This document shows positions 15,857 through 25,433 of a stretch of 64,000 nt of DNA, piece after piece. How positions within the stretch are numbered: the stretch's first letter is position 1; every line of letters starts with the position of its first letter. The stretch is from NCBI GenBank assembly GCA_020161395.1, contig JAIUOE010000001.1:248001-312000 (forward strand). The letters run 5' to 3'. Origin of the DNA: Bacteroidota bacterium. Lineage in GTDB: Bacteria > Bacteroidota > Ignavibacteria > Ignavibacteriales > Ignavibacteriaceae. The notes beneath the pieces are model-generated. The model did no database searches. It saw nothing but the letters and a program-made list of their open reading frames with translations, and had not been told where the DNA came from. Both the position numbers and the translations under genes were made by a program.

Positions 15857-18800
15857 CTATTTTAAAAGTACAATCTTTCGAACCGAGACAAAACTTCCCG
15901 ACTCCATTTTTACAAAAAAAACACCGCTTGAAAATTCCTTTGCATCGAAGACAACCGAATGAAATCCCGAATTCATCTCTTTGTTCACAAGCATCTCCAC
16001 TTTTTCACCAAGTGAGTTGTAAACGGCAAGTTTAACCAATCCCGGTTCGGGAAGTGAGAAACGAATCGAAGTGGAGGGATTAAACGGATTTGGATAATTT
16101 TGTTCGAGCGAAAATTCAACGGGCTGATTTCCTTCCGTGGCAATATCCGTAAGATCCCGTTTCACATTAATATAATTAAAATTGAATTCGGGTCCCTCTG
16201 CTTCAAATCTCATGATATGAACGCCGGCTTCAAGTCTTATTCCGGTTGAAACCACATCAGTCCAGAACTGCCATCCACCCGTGACGGGGACATTTTTCTT
16301 ACCTGTTACATTTATCCCGTCAATTGAGATATGATAACTTCCACCCCCGGGGACAGAAGCAACACGCGCCGATAATTCATAATATCCTGTTTCGCTCACA
16401 TTGATTGTATATTCCATCCACTCTCCGGTGACAATCCAGCCGACATCGTATCCACCACCGACATCTCCGCAGCCCTCGATATCGACCCCTTCGTTTGCAC
16501 GGAAAGGAACTCCCTTGTTTTGCGGGTCACTGTCGTGATAGGCAACACCTTCACCACCAAGATCGTATTCTTCTGCCTGAACAACTGCGGGAACGGTTTT
16601 TGGTGTGCCTGCATAAGGTGTGCCGTTTCCGTCAACTGTGATTACAATTTCTCCTCTGCCAACAAGGTTAAGGTTGTTTTTCACTGTCAGAACCGCCGTG
16701 TAAACACCAGGATACCTGTAGAGATGCGAGGTGTCAGCACTGAAAGCCTGGGTTGTATCTCCAAAATCCCAGTGATAAGCAGTGATGGTCCCGTTTCTGT
16801 CAAAACTGTTGCTCCCTTTGAACTTGACTGTAAGGGGAGCTTTCCCCTTTGAAATATCTGAAATCGGAACCGCAACGGGGAGACCGGCTCCCGAAGTGTC
16901 GCCGTTAAAAGAGTGCATCGAACGAGCAGGAACCGGCATCGAATAGCCGTCTGAAAAATTTACCACAACCGGGTTGTTACCCGGGTTATAAGCCACATAA
17001 GTCTTCTTCTGGTTGTTTGCCGTGAAAACCGCATATGTCGGGATGTCGGCAGTTACGGTGGTATTCAGTTTACCGATTCTCCTGAGATTTCCGAGCCAGT
17101 GATAAGTATGAGCTTTTGTCTCACCATCGAACGCTTCATAATTTGGATCGGCATAAAATTCGTTCATTGCAAATTGCGGATCGGCGAAGGCATACCACTG
17201 CCAGATTACATCTTTCCACTTGCGGGGTTTACTGCCGATTTCGTTGACCATTTCGGCGTAATTCAACCCTATATACTCGGGATTCCTTCCATGGTAAAGT
17301 GAACCACCTGTCATTGGCAGAAAATTAATTCCATGAATGAATTCAGGATCTGCACCAAACCATGTCGAGTGAACTCCCTTCCCTCCCCAAACCATTCCAA
17401 GAGCTTTCCTCGGATATGCGGCAGGGAATGTGGCATCGTTTATATCGAAGAAATATTGCTCAATTGCTGATCTTTCATTCGCATAGAGATAGATACCAAG
17501 ATCACGAATTGTGTCATTCTGAGTTGCCGCGCCCCAAAGAGCAACTCCCGTTGCAAAGTTCATCGATTCGGAACTTGATTCTTCGTTGTTGCCGTCTCCA
17601 AAATCACCATGACCGGCTTCCCATGAATGACCCTCATACGGATCGAAACTTCTCAAGAAGGGGAATCGCCTGTCATTTCTGTCCCAGTTCACGCAATCTT
17701 TAATCAGCAGGTTAATCATCCCTCCCCATTGTGATTCAAGAGCCCATTGGGGATCATACTGAGCAACAGTTGCCGCTGCTATGATCAGATAACCATAATG
17801 GAAGTTGTGATCGTTAAGCTGGTTGTCAGCCCCGTATCCCGAGGGGTAAGCTGAAATGGTGTTCCAGTTCGCGATATACGACATCTCATGCCCGCCACCG
17901 ACAGTAAGCCATGCTTCGAGTCTGGTTTTAATCTGCTGAAGAAAATGATCGCGGGCAGCGGTCTTACCGAGCTGATCCGCTATGTGTACCACATTTGCGA
18001 ATCTGGCAATCGCCTTGCCGTTTTCATAAATCGGACCTGCGGGGAGAGTTTCGCGTGCAACCGTATCAATATATGCCGACAGGATGGAAGGATTATAAAT
18101 TCCCTCATTTGGAAGTGCCGGCAGGATTCCGTTAAAATCGTGAGTCGTTGAAAATGTGCTTCCGTCAAATATCCTCATTTGTCCACGGACTGAGACATAG
18201 GAATAGCTCGTGAGTGGTGCGGTCGTATTCAGCCACTGGTGCCTGAAGAGGGCTGTAAGGGTACTGTTAAGATTTCCGGCACTGCTGTCTTTAAGAACTG
18301 TCTGAAGAGTAAAGTTTGAAACCACTTTCGCATTTTGCTTGTCGTAGTTCCACGAGACAGTACTTCCGGTTACAAATGCATAGGCTCTTTTTCTGTAAAA
18401 CTCAAGTGTTGCAGGGGTGTTGTCGGGTAAAACAGCGACAGAAAGGAAATCCTTACCGTTAAGGTTCGAAACAAGTGTTGTGGTACCTGTCCATACCGAA
18501 CCGGCAGGAGCGAAAATACCGTAATGTCTGCCCGCAACTGTCAGCCCGACCACACCGTTTGAATTCGACCATATAACCGGGGTCTCAGTACATACAACCT
18601 TTGCATTTCCACCTGTCATGGTAAAATATGCATAGGGAAGACCGTGTCCGATTGTCGATTTCATCGATCTGACACCATCATTCCATGAGGCTGTCACTGT
18701 CCAGTCACCGTAACTGTCGACCAGAGTTCTTGAGGCACCAAGTCCCTCAACTCCGACTGTTAGCTGTTGTTGATATGGATAGAGATAATCAACAGCAGCG

Positions 18801-19141
18801 TAAACGGGGTTTAAGGTGTAACCCATGCCAAGTCCGTCACTTCCCGCCTTAACAACCAAGGGAAGGACATACATCGTGTTTGAATGCTGACTGCCATAGA
18901 AAGGGAATATCAGGCTGCTCCACCAGTCATTGGTTTGAACAGGCTGATTGAAATTTGAAGAAACTTTTGGAACCACAGGAGAACCCTGGGAGGAGGATGG
19001 ACCAACGGCTCCGGAAGGAAGGACGGTGCTGTAACTTCCGTTGCCAACCTGCACGGACTGGCTGTAGATAATTTCGCCCTGACAAACAAGGAGCACAACA
19101 ATAAATAAAAAAGAGCTGAATTGTGATTTTTTCAGACTCAT
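15857..19141 (-). CDS. GH81 endo-beta-1,3-glucanase with PKD, CBM6 and T9SS sorting domain
   Basis: A 1,094-residue secreted laminarinase. Signal peptide (to about 28), then the GH81 domain (about 35-730), with NDWWSSLIFPFYG at its start, the catalytic-region blocks LNDHNFHYGYLI and GNNEESSSESMN, and a long alpha-helical C-part. A PKD domain follows (about 775-860, YHWDFGDTTQ), then a CBM6 module (about 870-1005, VVQAEEYD, GVDIEGCGD, VGWIVTGEWMEY) and a T9SS type A sorting domain (QNYPNPFNPSTSIRF). It hydrolyses long beta-1,3-glucans at the surface or outside the cell. The TTG at 19162 is rejected as the start because AAAAGGAG lies just upstream of the ATG at 19141. Confidence 0.93.
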   Translation of the reverse strand: MSLKKSQFSSFLFIVVLLVCQGEIIYSQSVQVGNGSYSTVLPSGAVGPSSSQGSPVVPKVSSNFNQPVQTNDWWSSLIFPFYGSQHSNTMYVLPLVVKAGSDGLGMGYTLNPVYAAVDYLYPYQQQLTVGVEGLGASRTLVDSYGDWTVTASWNDGVRSMKSTIGHGLPYAYFTMTGGNAKVVCTETPVIWSNSNGVVGLTVAGRHYGIFAPAGSVWTGTTTLVSNLNGKDFLSVAVLPDNTPATLEFYRKRAYAFVTGSTVSWNYDKQNAKVVSNFTLQTVLKDSSAGNLNSTLTALFRHQWLNTTAPLTSYSYVSVRGQMRIFDGSTFSTTHDFNGILPALPNEGIYNPSILSAYIDTVARETLPAGPIYENGKAIARFANVVHIADQLGKTAARDHFLQQIKTRLEAWLTVGGGHEMSYIANWNTISAYPSGYGADNQLNDHNFHYGYLIIAAATVAQYDPQWALESQWGGMINLLIKDCVNWDRNDRRFPFLRSFDPYEGHSWEAGHGDFGDGNNEESSSESMNFATGVALWGAATQNDTIRDLGIYLYANERSAIEQYFFDINDATFPAAYPRKALGMVWGGKGVHSTWFGADPEFIHGINFLPMTGGSLYHGRNPEYIGLNYAEMVNEIGSKPRKWKDVIWQWYAFADPQFAMNEFYADPNYEAFDGETKAHTYHWLGNLRRIGKLNTTVTADIPTYAVFTANNQKKTYVAYNPGNNPVVVNFSDGYSMPVPARSMHSFNGDTSGAGLPVAVPISDISKGKAPLTVKFKGSNSFDRNGTITAYHWDFGDTTQAFSADTSHLYRYPGVYTAVLTVKNNLNLVGRGEIVITVDGNGTPYAGTPKTVPAVVQAEEYDLGGEGVAYHDSDPQNKGVPFRANEGVDIEGCGDVGGGYDVGWIVTGEWMEYTINVSETGYYELSARVASVPGGGSYHISIDGINVTGKKNVPVTGGWQFWTDVVSTGIRLEAGVHIMRFEAEGPEFNFNYINVKRDLTDIATEGNQPVEFSLEQNYPNPFNPSTSIRFSLPEPGLVKLAVYNSLGEKVEMLVNKEMNSGFHSVVFDAKEFSSGVFFVKMESGSFVSVRKIVLLK

Positions 19142-19190
19142 AAAGACTCCTTTTTCGGGCAAATTTATAATTATTAAAAGCGGGCACTTC

Positions 19191-19264
19191 CCGGAACATC
19201 AGTACTTCGGAACCCCGGAACCTCAGTACCCCCGAAGTTCTGAGGTTCCGAATCTCTGAGGTTC
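19191..19264. repeat. Reiterated GGAACCTC/CGAAGTTC short repeats
   Basis: The gap between GH81 and GH5 contains alternating CGGAACCCCGGAACCTCAGT and CCGAAGTTCTGAGGTTCCGA elements, a low-complexity dispersed repeat with internal inverted symmetry. A shorter fragment (TTCCGAAACTCCGAAGTTC) lies at about 3711-3729. Confidence 0.6.
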
Positions 19265-21252
19265 TACTTGAGCAGAACCATTTTTTTGGTCGAAATGAAA
19301 TTTCCGGTTTCCATGCGGCACAGATAAATACCACCTGCCAGATCTTTTGCATCGAATGAAACGGTGTATTCACCCGCACTTAAATCTCCGTTTACAAGTG
19401 TTGCCACCTTCTCGCCGAGTGTGTTGAACACACTAATGTTAACAAACCCGTCCGAAGGAATCGAGTATTTTACCATAGTGGAAGGATTAAACGGATTTGG
19501 ATGATTCTGATTCAGTGCAAATTCGGCAGGGGCTGCCTTTTCGTCCTTCACATCAGTGGAGATTAGAGTAAAATCAATGTTGCTCAGGTTGAATCCACCG
19601 GTGTAGAATCTGATCATGAATTTTCTGACTCCGGCAGTAAGATTCACATTTTCAAGTGTGACATATTGCCAGCTCTGCCAGCCACCTGTTGCGGGGACAT
19701 TGAGAAAATTTCCAAGCCCCTGACCATCCATCAGAAGGAATATGCTGCCGCCGCCGTTCTGTGAAGCCACATTGAGTGAGATATTGTATACCCCGCTCTG
19801 CTGAATTTTCACTGTGTACGAAAGCCATTCATTGTTGTCAATCCAGCCGACATCATAGCCGTTTGAAGAAAAATCGTTACATTTTTCGATGTCCACTCCG
19901 TCATTCCGGTACTCATAACCTGAATTGTAGGTTGTTCCGTTATTGCTGTTTTGATAAGCAACATCTGAATATGCCACTCCATTTCTTCCCATGTCGTAAT
20001 CGGGGGCATATATTGTCCCGGGGACAAGATTTTCAGCGTACGGTGTTGTCGCATTCGAAAAGGGCTGTTGTAAAAGAGAATGGATGTAGTCCTTGTTGTA
20101 AGTGCAAAGTTCGAGTTTTAAGGCATTTGCCTGTGCACTCAGGGCACTTTGAGCATACGATGCTGAAGGTCTGGAACCACTTCCACCCCAGTAATTCAAC
20201 AGAGTCTGGTATAGAGGCGAGAGCGTAACAGAGAGGGGACCCACTGCTGATTTAATTTTTTTGTGGGGCCAGGTTGCCCAGCCGATGTTATTGTTTTTCA
20301 TCAGTTCAGCCATTTCTGTCAGCCAGTGGTTTGAGTTTTCACCTGTTTCACCCAGCCAAAGAGGTCTGTTTGAACTGTTTCGGAGATCGAGCAGATACTG
20401 TATGGAACCTGTATTATTGGTATTCCAGTATTTATGAAAACTGTAAACCATATTTGCATCCCAGGGGGGTGTCAAGCCCGTAAAGTTGGTTGCAAACCAG
20501 TTACCTTCGATATAGATAATATGGTTTGTATCAACTGCCCTGATTGTGTCTGTGATCCGGATATAGAGATCCCGAAGAGGCTGGTTATTGGTTCCGAGGT
20601 CCCATTTGGGTTCATTCAGAAGGTCATAACCGCCGATCCATTGTTTGTCTTTGTATCTCTCGGCAATTTTTCGCCAGACCTTTACAGTCAGATCCCTGTT
20701 TTGGGCACTTTGCCAAAGGGAAGGAAGAGCCGAATTGTAATCACTTATCGGTTCATCGCTTTGTCCCCCTGGTGCAGCGTGCATGTCGAGGATAAGGTAA
20801 AGCTGATTTTCTTCACACCAGGAGAGGAGAGAATCGACAATATCAAATCCTTTTGTCAGAAACTGAGGCGGATTGGTATTTGTGGCAAACAAATTGTAGT
20901 GAAACGGCAACCTGATCGAATTATAACCCCAGGCTTTGATGGAATCTATGTCAATTTTTCTGACATAATTCTTTCTCCAGGTCTCATAAAATTGTTCAGT
21001 GTTCGCTTCACCAATAAGATCGACAATTTTAGCTCTTATCTGCCATTGTGCGTTGGCAAAGGCTGAAGTGTGGAGCATGTAGCCCTCCTGCAGCAACCAT
21101 CCACCCAGACCGATTCCCTTAAGGAAAACTTCCTGACCGTTACCTTTAACAATCGTTTTTCCGCTTACTTTAAGAAACCCCTGGGCAGAGGGAGTAGCCG
21201 TTAACATCAAACAGAAGACTGCCCCGGGGAACAACATCAACAAAGATTTCAT
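19264..21252 (-). CDS. GH5 glycoside hydrolase with CBM6 and T9SS sorting domain
   Basis: A 662-residue secreted enzyme. A signal peptide (SAQG) precedes a GH5 TIM barrel (about 30-370). Conserved blocks are FLKGIGLGGWLLQEGYM, NSIRLPFHYN and DMHAAPGGQSD, with acid/base E214 in YDLLNEP and nucleophile E302 in LGETGEN. A CBM6 module (about 420-560, GVDIEKCND, VGWIDNNEWLSY) and a T9SS sorting domain (NQNHPNPFNPSTMVKY) follow. The exo-beta-1,3-glucanase-like GH5 form and the neighbours suggest action on beta-1,3 or mixed-linkage glucan. A shorter paralogue without CBM6 is encoded at 50585-51793. Confidence 0.92.
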   Translation of the reverse strand: MKSLLMLFPGAVFCLMLTATPSAQGFLKVSGKTIVKGNGQEVFLKGIGLGGWLLQEGYMLHTSAFANAQWQIRAKIVDLIGEANTEQFYETWRKNYVRKIDIDSIKAWGYNSIRLPFHYNLFATNTNPPQFLTKGFDIVDSLLSWCEENQLYLILDMHAAPGGQSDEPISDYNSALPSLWQSAQNRDLTVKVWRKIAERYKDKQWIGGYDLLNEPKWDLGTNNQPLRDLYIRITDTIRAVDTNHIIYIEGNWFATNFTGLTPPWDANMVYSFHKYWNTNNTGSIQYLLDLRNSSNRPLWLGETGENSNHWLTEMAELMKNNNIGWATWPHKKIKSAVGPLSVTLSPLYQTLLNYWGGSGSRPSASYAQSALSAQANALKLELCTYNKDYIHSLLQQPFSNATTPYAENLVPGTIYAPDYDMGRNGVAYSDVAYQNSNNGTTYNSGYEYRNDGVDIEKCNDFSSNGYDVGWIDNNEWLSYTVKIQQSGVYNISLNVASQNGGGSIFLLMDGQGLGNFLNVPATGGWQSWQYVTLENVNLTAGVRKFMIRFYTGGFNLSNIDFTLISTDVKDEKAAPAEFALNQNHPNPFNPSTMVKYSIPSDGFVNISVFNTLGEKVATLVNGDLSAGEYTVSFDAKDLAGGIYLCRMETGNFISTKKMVLLK

Positions 21253-21278
21253 TTTAAAACTCTTTCGGAGATAACTCC

Positions 21279-23522
21279 TTATTTTAGTGTAAACTTCGCC
21301 TGAAGATTATGAACTGTAACCATAAAATCACCTTTTTCAACGATTCTTTTATTCTGAAGACCAATAAATGAAAGGTGATCTTTGTTTATGACGAATGTTA
21401 CAGTTTTTGTTTCACCGGGTGAAAGTTCAATTTTTTCAAATCCTTTTAACTGTTTGTTGGGTCTGCTTACCGTACCAAACATGTCGGTCAGATAGAGCTG
21501 CACCACTTCCTTCCCTTTTCTGTCACCTGTGTTCTTAACATCAACGGTAACTTTTATTTCTCCGTTTTCAGTCATTTCAGAGGAGTTCAGTTTCAAATTC
21601 GAGTATGCGAATTTTGTGTAGCTAAGTCCATATCCGAACGGGAAAAGAGGATCATATTTATTTCCGTCAAAGAATTCGATCGGTTTGTAGTCGTAGAGAG
21701 TAATGCCGTTTGGTGATTTAGGATAGGTTATCGGAAGTTTACCACTCGGATTTGTCTTGCCGTACAAAACATCAGAAATGGCAACCCCACCCTGCATACC
21801 GGGGAGAAAAGCCACTACAATTCCGTCAACCTTGTCTGCTATTTCAGTGATTATTCTCGGTCTGCCTTCGAGCATTACGAGAACGACGGGTTTACCTGTT
21901 GCAATAATCTTTTTGGCATAGTCCAGTTGAGCCTTTGGAAGAGTCAGATCAGTAATGTTTCCCGGGGTTTCGCAGTAAGCCGGCTCACCGAGGCAGAGTA
22001 CAACAACATCAGATTGCTTTGCCAGCTTAAGTGCGTTCTCTACATCAAGTTCCTTATCAAATGTGCAACCTTCGTTAAAAATTATTTTTTTGGAAGACAC
22101 CTCGGAAACCATTGCGAGGGCAACTGTCTTTTTATCCTTCTGCATTAATGATTCCTCGTTACCCTGCCAGGTTACAGTCCAGCCACCGTTAAGTACTGTC
22201 AACAGGTTGGATGTGGGTCCTGTAACAAAAACCTGCTTGTCTTTATTAAGAGGCAGAACATTTTTGTCATTTTTAAGCAGTATAATCGACTCACTGGCGG
22301 CTTTAAGATTGGCTTCTGTGTTTTCAGGAGAAGCAAATTTTGGGAGAAGAGTCTTGTCCGGGTAGGGATTTTCGAAAAGCCCGGTTTTCATTTTCACATA
22401 AAGGATTCTGCTGACTGCTTCATCTATTCTCGACATCGGTACCTTGCTTTCTTTTGCAAGTTCGAGCAACAATTCATAGAAACTCAAATCAGTCGGTACC
22501 ATACTCATATCCACTCCTGCCATTACAGCAAGACGGACAGCTTCCTTTGGAGAATCGGCGACTTTATCGCGGGTAAAAAGTCTCTTGATATCCTCCCAGT
22601 CGGAGACGACAAATCCCTTGAACTGCATCTCACCCTTCAAAACTTCAGTAAGGAGGTGATAGTTTGCATGACCCGGTATTCCATCTATTTCCCCTGAATT
22701 GACCATAACAGAAAGGGCACCTGCCTTTACAGCAGCTTCAAAAGGAGGGAGGAAAAATTCTCTGAGAGTTCTCTCGGACATATACGATGGGGTTCTGTCG
22801 AGTCCGTTAAACGGGAAACTGTAGCCTACATAATGTTTCAGACATGCAATAAAACGGTCTTTTGGAATCAGGTTGTTTTCCTGGGAAGCTTTTACATAGA
22901 TGCTGCCGAGTTCAGATACGAGAAACGGATCTTCTCCCATCGTTTCCCAAAGTCTGGGCCACAAAGGCTGTCTGCCGACATCAAGAACGGGATTAAAATT
23001 CCACGGAATTCCCGAGGCGTATGTTTCGAGTGCAGTGATTTCAGCTCCCTTTTTTACCAGTTCACGGTTAAAAGTGGAAGCCATTCCAAGAGCCTGAGGG
23101 AAAAGAGTGGAATTTACCGTGTATGTGGCGCCATGAATCGCATCAATACCATAAATTACAGGAATGTTCAATCTGGTCTTTTTTGTGGCAATATCCTGTA
23201 TCTTTGTGATAACATCGTGCCAGTATTCGATCTCATGAGCTTTATCGTAAACATTGAGAATGGAGCCGACATGATATTTTACAATCACTTCTTCAAGCTT
23301 CTGAAGGTCGAGTTCGTGATGCCGGTCCTTGTTTCCCTGTTTTTTGGAAACTGCCTGGATTGTAAGTTGTGTCATCTGACCAACTTTTTCTTCAAGAGTC
23401 ATTTTCCCGACAAGTTTTTGGACTTCATCTTTAATTTCCTTGTCAGTCTTCTGAGCGAAGAGAACAACGGGAAGAAATGCCAGAAGGAATAATGTTATAA
23501 TTGACAGTCTGAGAGTTTTCAT
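21279..23522 (-). CDS. GH3 beta-glucosidase
   Basis: A 747-residue exported GH3 enzyme that releases glucose from the non-reducing end of beta-gluco-oligosaccharides. Signal peptide LPVVLFAQ, then the N-terminal TIM barrel (about 30-390) with GIDAIHGATYT and the nucleophile D308 in GFVVSDWEDIKRLF. The alpha/beta sandwich follows (about 410-620, GSWTV-like NGGWTVTWQG), then a FN3-like C-terminal domain (VQLYLTDMFGTVSRPNKQLKG). There is no T9SS sorting domain, so it is probably periplasmic, finishing oligosaccharides made by the secreted GH16, GH81 and GH5 enzymes. The spacing to GH5 (26 bases) supports an operon. Confidence 0.94.
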   Translation of the reverse strand: MKTLRLSIITLFLLAFLPVVLFAQKTDKEIKDEVQKLVGKMTLEEKVGQMTQLTIQAVSKKQGNKDRHHELDLQKLEEVIVKYHVGSILNVYDKAHEIEYWHDVITKIQDIATKKTRLNIPVIYGIDAIHGATYTVNSTLFPQALGMASTFNRELVKKGAEITALETYASGIPWNFNPVLDVGRQPLWPRLWETMGEDPFLVSELGSIYVKASQENNLIPKDRFIACLKHYVGYSFPFNGLDRTPSYMSERTLREFFLPPFEAAVKAGALSVMVNSGEIDGIPGHANYHLLTEVLKGEMQFKGFVVSDWEDIKRLFTRDKVADSPKEAVRLAVMAGVDMSMVPTDLSFYELLLELAKESKVPMSRIDEAVSRILYVKMKTGLFENPYPDKTLLPKFASPENTEANLKAASESIILLKNDKNVLPLNKDKQVFVTGPTSNLLTVLNGGWTVTWQGNEESLMQKDKKTVALAMVSEVSSKKIIFNEGCTFDKELDVENALKLAKQSDVVVLCLGEPAYCETPGNITDLTLPKAQLDYAKKIIATGKPVVLVMLEGRPRIITEIADKVDGIVVAFLPGMQGGVAISDVLYGKTNPSGKLPITYPKSPNGITLYDYKPIEFFDGNKYDPLFPFGYGLSYTKFAYSNLKLNSSEMTENGEIKVTVDVKNTGDRKGKEVVQLYLTDMFGTVSRPNKQLKGFEKIELSPGETKTVTFVINKDHLSFIGLQNKRIVEKGDFMVTVHNLQAKFTLK

Positions 23523-23568
23523 GGTATTTACTGTATTTTGTTGTATATGATAAATTTGTTTTAACCGT

Positions 23569-25365
23569 TTAGTTTAAGAGTACAAGCTTTTTTGTTTCAA
23601 GCGAAGAGGGTGTGGCGAGAGAAAAAAAATAGATGCCACTGGCACTCAACTCCTTCCTCCCGAGGGGGAAAGAATGTGATCCTTCTTCCAGCCAGCCCAG
23701 CTCTTTTTTAATTAACTGTTCACCCGTTGGACTGAAAAGGGAAAATGTAAAAAAACCGGGTTTGTTCACAGAAAAGGAGATAACCGTTTGTCCGTTAAAC
23801 GGATTGGGATAGTTCTGATTCAGGATAAATGATCCGGGAATATCGGTTGAACCTTCCTCGATACCGGAAGGCAGTTTCTCAATTACAATTCCATTAATCA
23901 ATGGTTTATCGAGATGTGTAACGAAGTGAAGGTCTATCTTGCCGTCGTTAACTGCGATATTGTTAAACTCTTTGATCAATGCAGTGTTCGCCCCGGCTTC
24001 TGAAAAAATGTCGAGCTGGTTGATAACTCTGCTGTTTTCGAGGAAGACACTGAAAATTCGCTTTCCTGCCTGTGTAAAATAGTTCTCTGCGAACATCAGT
24101 TTTACCTTGTAATTTCCATTTGGAACCCTCACGGTGTAAGTGGCGAGTCCGTATTTTTCACTTCTGAAAATTTCGTCTTCATCCGTTCCGTTGATCTGGA
24201 GTCCTGCAGAAAATGAGCCGTTCGAGCCATCAAGAGAACCGTAATCAGTTGTGAAACCATAGTCACTTTCGGGGAGATATCCGAGTTGAGCGGTTCCGCC
24301 ACAATTAATTTTAATGGGCCAGCTCCAGTTTCTTTCGAGAATTATCGAGATTGCCCGCGCAGCAATCGTGTTATTGAACCGGTCTTTCACATTCAGTACG
24401 ATAAGGTTTCTTGCAGAGGTGAAGTCCCATCCGTCAACGGTCAATTCTACGCTTTTCAGCCCCGTGAGGATTCTGGCAGAGGTTACAGTTGAACCGGGAA
24501 TGTTGAAGTTTCCAATTGTTTGTGCCGATGCTGAATCGAGCTCTTCGGAAAAGTATGCAATCACTTTGTTGTTGGTCACTCTTGCAGACAGAAAAACAGG
24601 TGATTTCACATCGGTGTACCCGAGATTAACGGCATCTGTAAGACAGAGAATCAATTTCGAATTGGTGATAACCGCATTGGAGGCAACAAAATCACAACCA
24701 TTGCCATTGAATGTATGGGTTCCTTTTTCCCATCTTGCAGTATTCCAGTAGTCGAATTCATCCGACCAGGAGAGAGAAAAATTGTTACCGGTTCCGTAGT
24801 TGCCCAATCCCGGTGTATAGGTGTAATACTTCACCCAGTCATAATATGCAAAAGCGGGAAGAGCATTGGGATCGAAGACACCCGCCCAGTTGGTGTAAGT
24901 GGGATTCCAGATGTTCATCATCAGTTTTTGAGCTTTGTTCAGGGTCTGGATGTGTGCTCCTGTTTGTCTGTACACTTCGACACCGTCGACAAACCAGGCG
25001 ACATAGTTTGGAGTCCATTCAAATGCGTAGGTATGAAAATCAGCACTCGGGAGGAAGTTCAAGGGGTAATGACTCTCATGATTCACCTGATTCGGGGTAA
25101 TGGCGTTGAACTGGATATCATTCTCATATCTGCCGAGAATTTCGATATCGATCTCGTTCCAGTCCTGGATACCTGTGCTAAACTCGTGATAAGTAAAGAA
25201 AGAAGAAAGCATTCCTTCGCGGGCGGCAGATTTCAAAGAAACCTCGAACCTCCCGTAAAGGTATGTCTGCTTTGTTCTGAACTCGGCACCTTTATAGTCC
25301 TTTGCAGAGAGATATTCCGTGAGCAGAATGGTAAGAGCAACAAGTAGAAGCAGTTTTTTGGTCAT
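23569..25365 (-). CDS. Circularly permuted GH16 beta-1,3-1,4-glucanase with malectin-like and T9SS domains
   Basis: A 598-residue secreted lichenase-type enzyme. After the signal peptide the mature protein begins KDYKGAEFRTKQTYLYGRFE, and the catalytic motif E71-I-D-I-E75 follows early. The strands that normally open a GH16 domain (FSLSWSDEFDYWNTARWEKG) come last, at about 195-245. This is the order of the naturally permuted Fibrobacter succinogenes 1,3-1,4-beta-glucanase, which also starts SAKD. An Ig-like segment (about 250-340), a malectin-like module (345-510) and a T9SS sorting domain (NQNYPNPFNGQTVISF) follow. The TTG at 25392 is a less likely start than the ATG at 25365. Confidence 0.92.
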   Translation of the reverse strand: MTKKLLLLVALTILLTEYLSAKDYKGAEFRTKQTYLYGRFEVSLKSAAREGMLSSFFTYHEFSTGIQDWNEIDIEILGRYENDIQFNAITPNQVNHESHYPLNFLPSADFHTYAFEWTPNYVAWFVDGVEVYRQTGAHIQTLNKAQKLMMNIWNPTYTNWAGVFDPNALPAFAYYDWVKYYTYTPGLGNYGTGNNFSLSWSDEFDYWNTARWEKGTHTFNGNGCDFVASNAVITNSKLILCLTDAVNLGYTDVKSPVFLSARVTNNKVIAYFSEELDSASAQTIGNFNIPGSTVTSARILTGLKSVELTVDGWDFTSARNLIVLNVKDRFNNTIAARAISIILERNWSWPIKINCGGTAQLGYLPESDYGFTTDYGSLDGSNGSFSAGLQINGTDEDEIFRSEKYGLATYTVRVPNGNYKVKLMFAENYFTQAGKRIFSVFLENSRVINQLDIFSEAGANTALIKEFNNIAVNDGKIDLHFVTHLDKPLINGIVIEKLPSGIEEGSTDIPGSFILNQNYPNPFNGQTVISFSVNKPGFFTFSLFSPTGEQLIKKELGWLEEGSHSFPLGRKELSASGIYFFSLATPSSLETKKLVLLN

Positions 25366-25393
25366 GTTTTTATTTTCTTTTATGAGAAACAAC

Positions 25394-25425
25394 CCGGCTC
25401 CCGCATCTGGTGAAGCAGGAGCCGG
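25394..25425. promoter_or_regulatory. Intercistronic GC-rich hairpin between the PorV-like and GH16 genes
   Basis: CCGGCTCC (25394-25401) pairs with GGAGCCGG (25418-25425), and inner GC pairs extend the stem. On the minus strand it is followed only by GTTGTTTCTC, a poor T run. It may be an attenuator or an mRNA-processing or stability element within the operon rather than a full terminator. Confidence 0.6.
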
Positions 25426-25433
25426 TTAAATAA

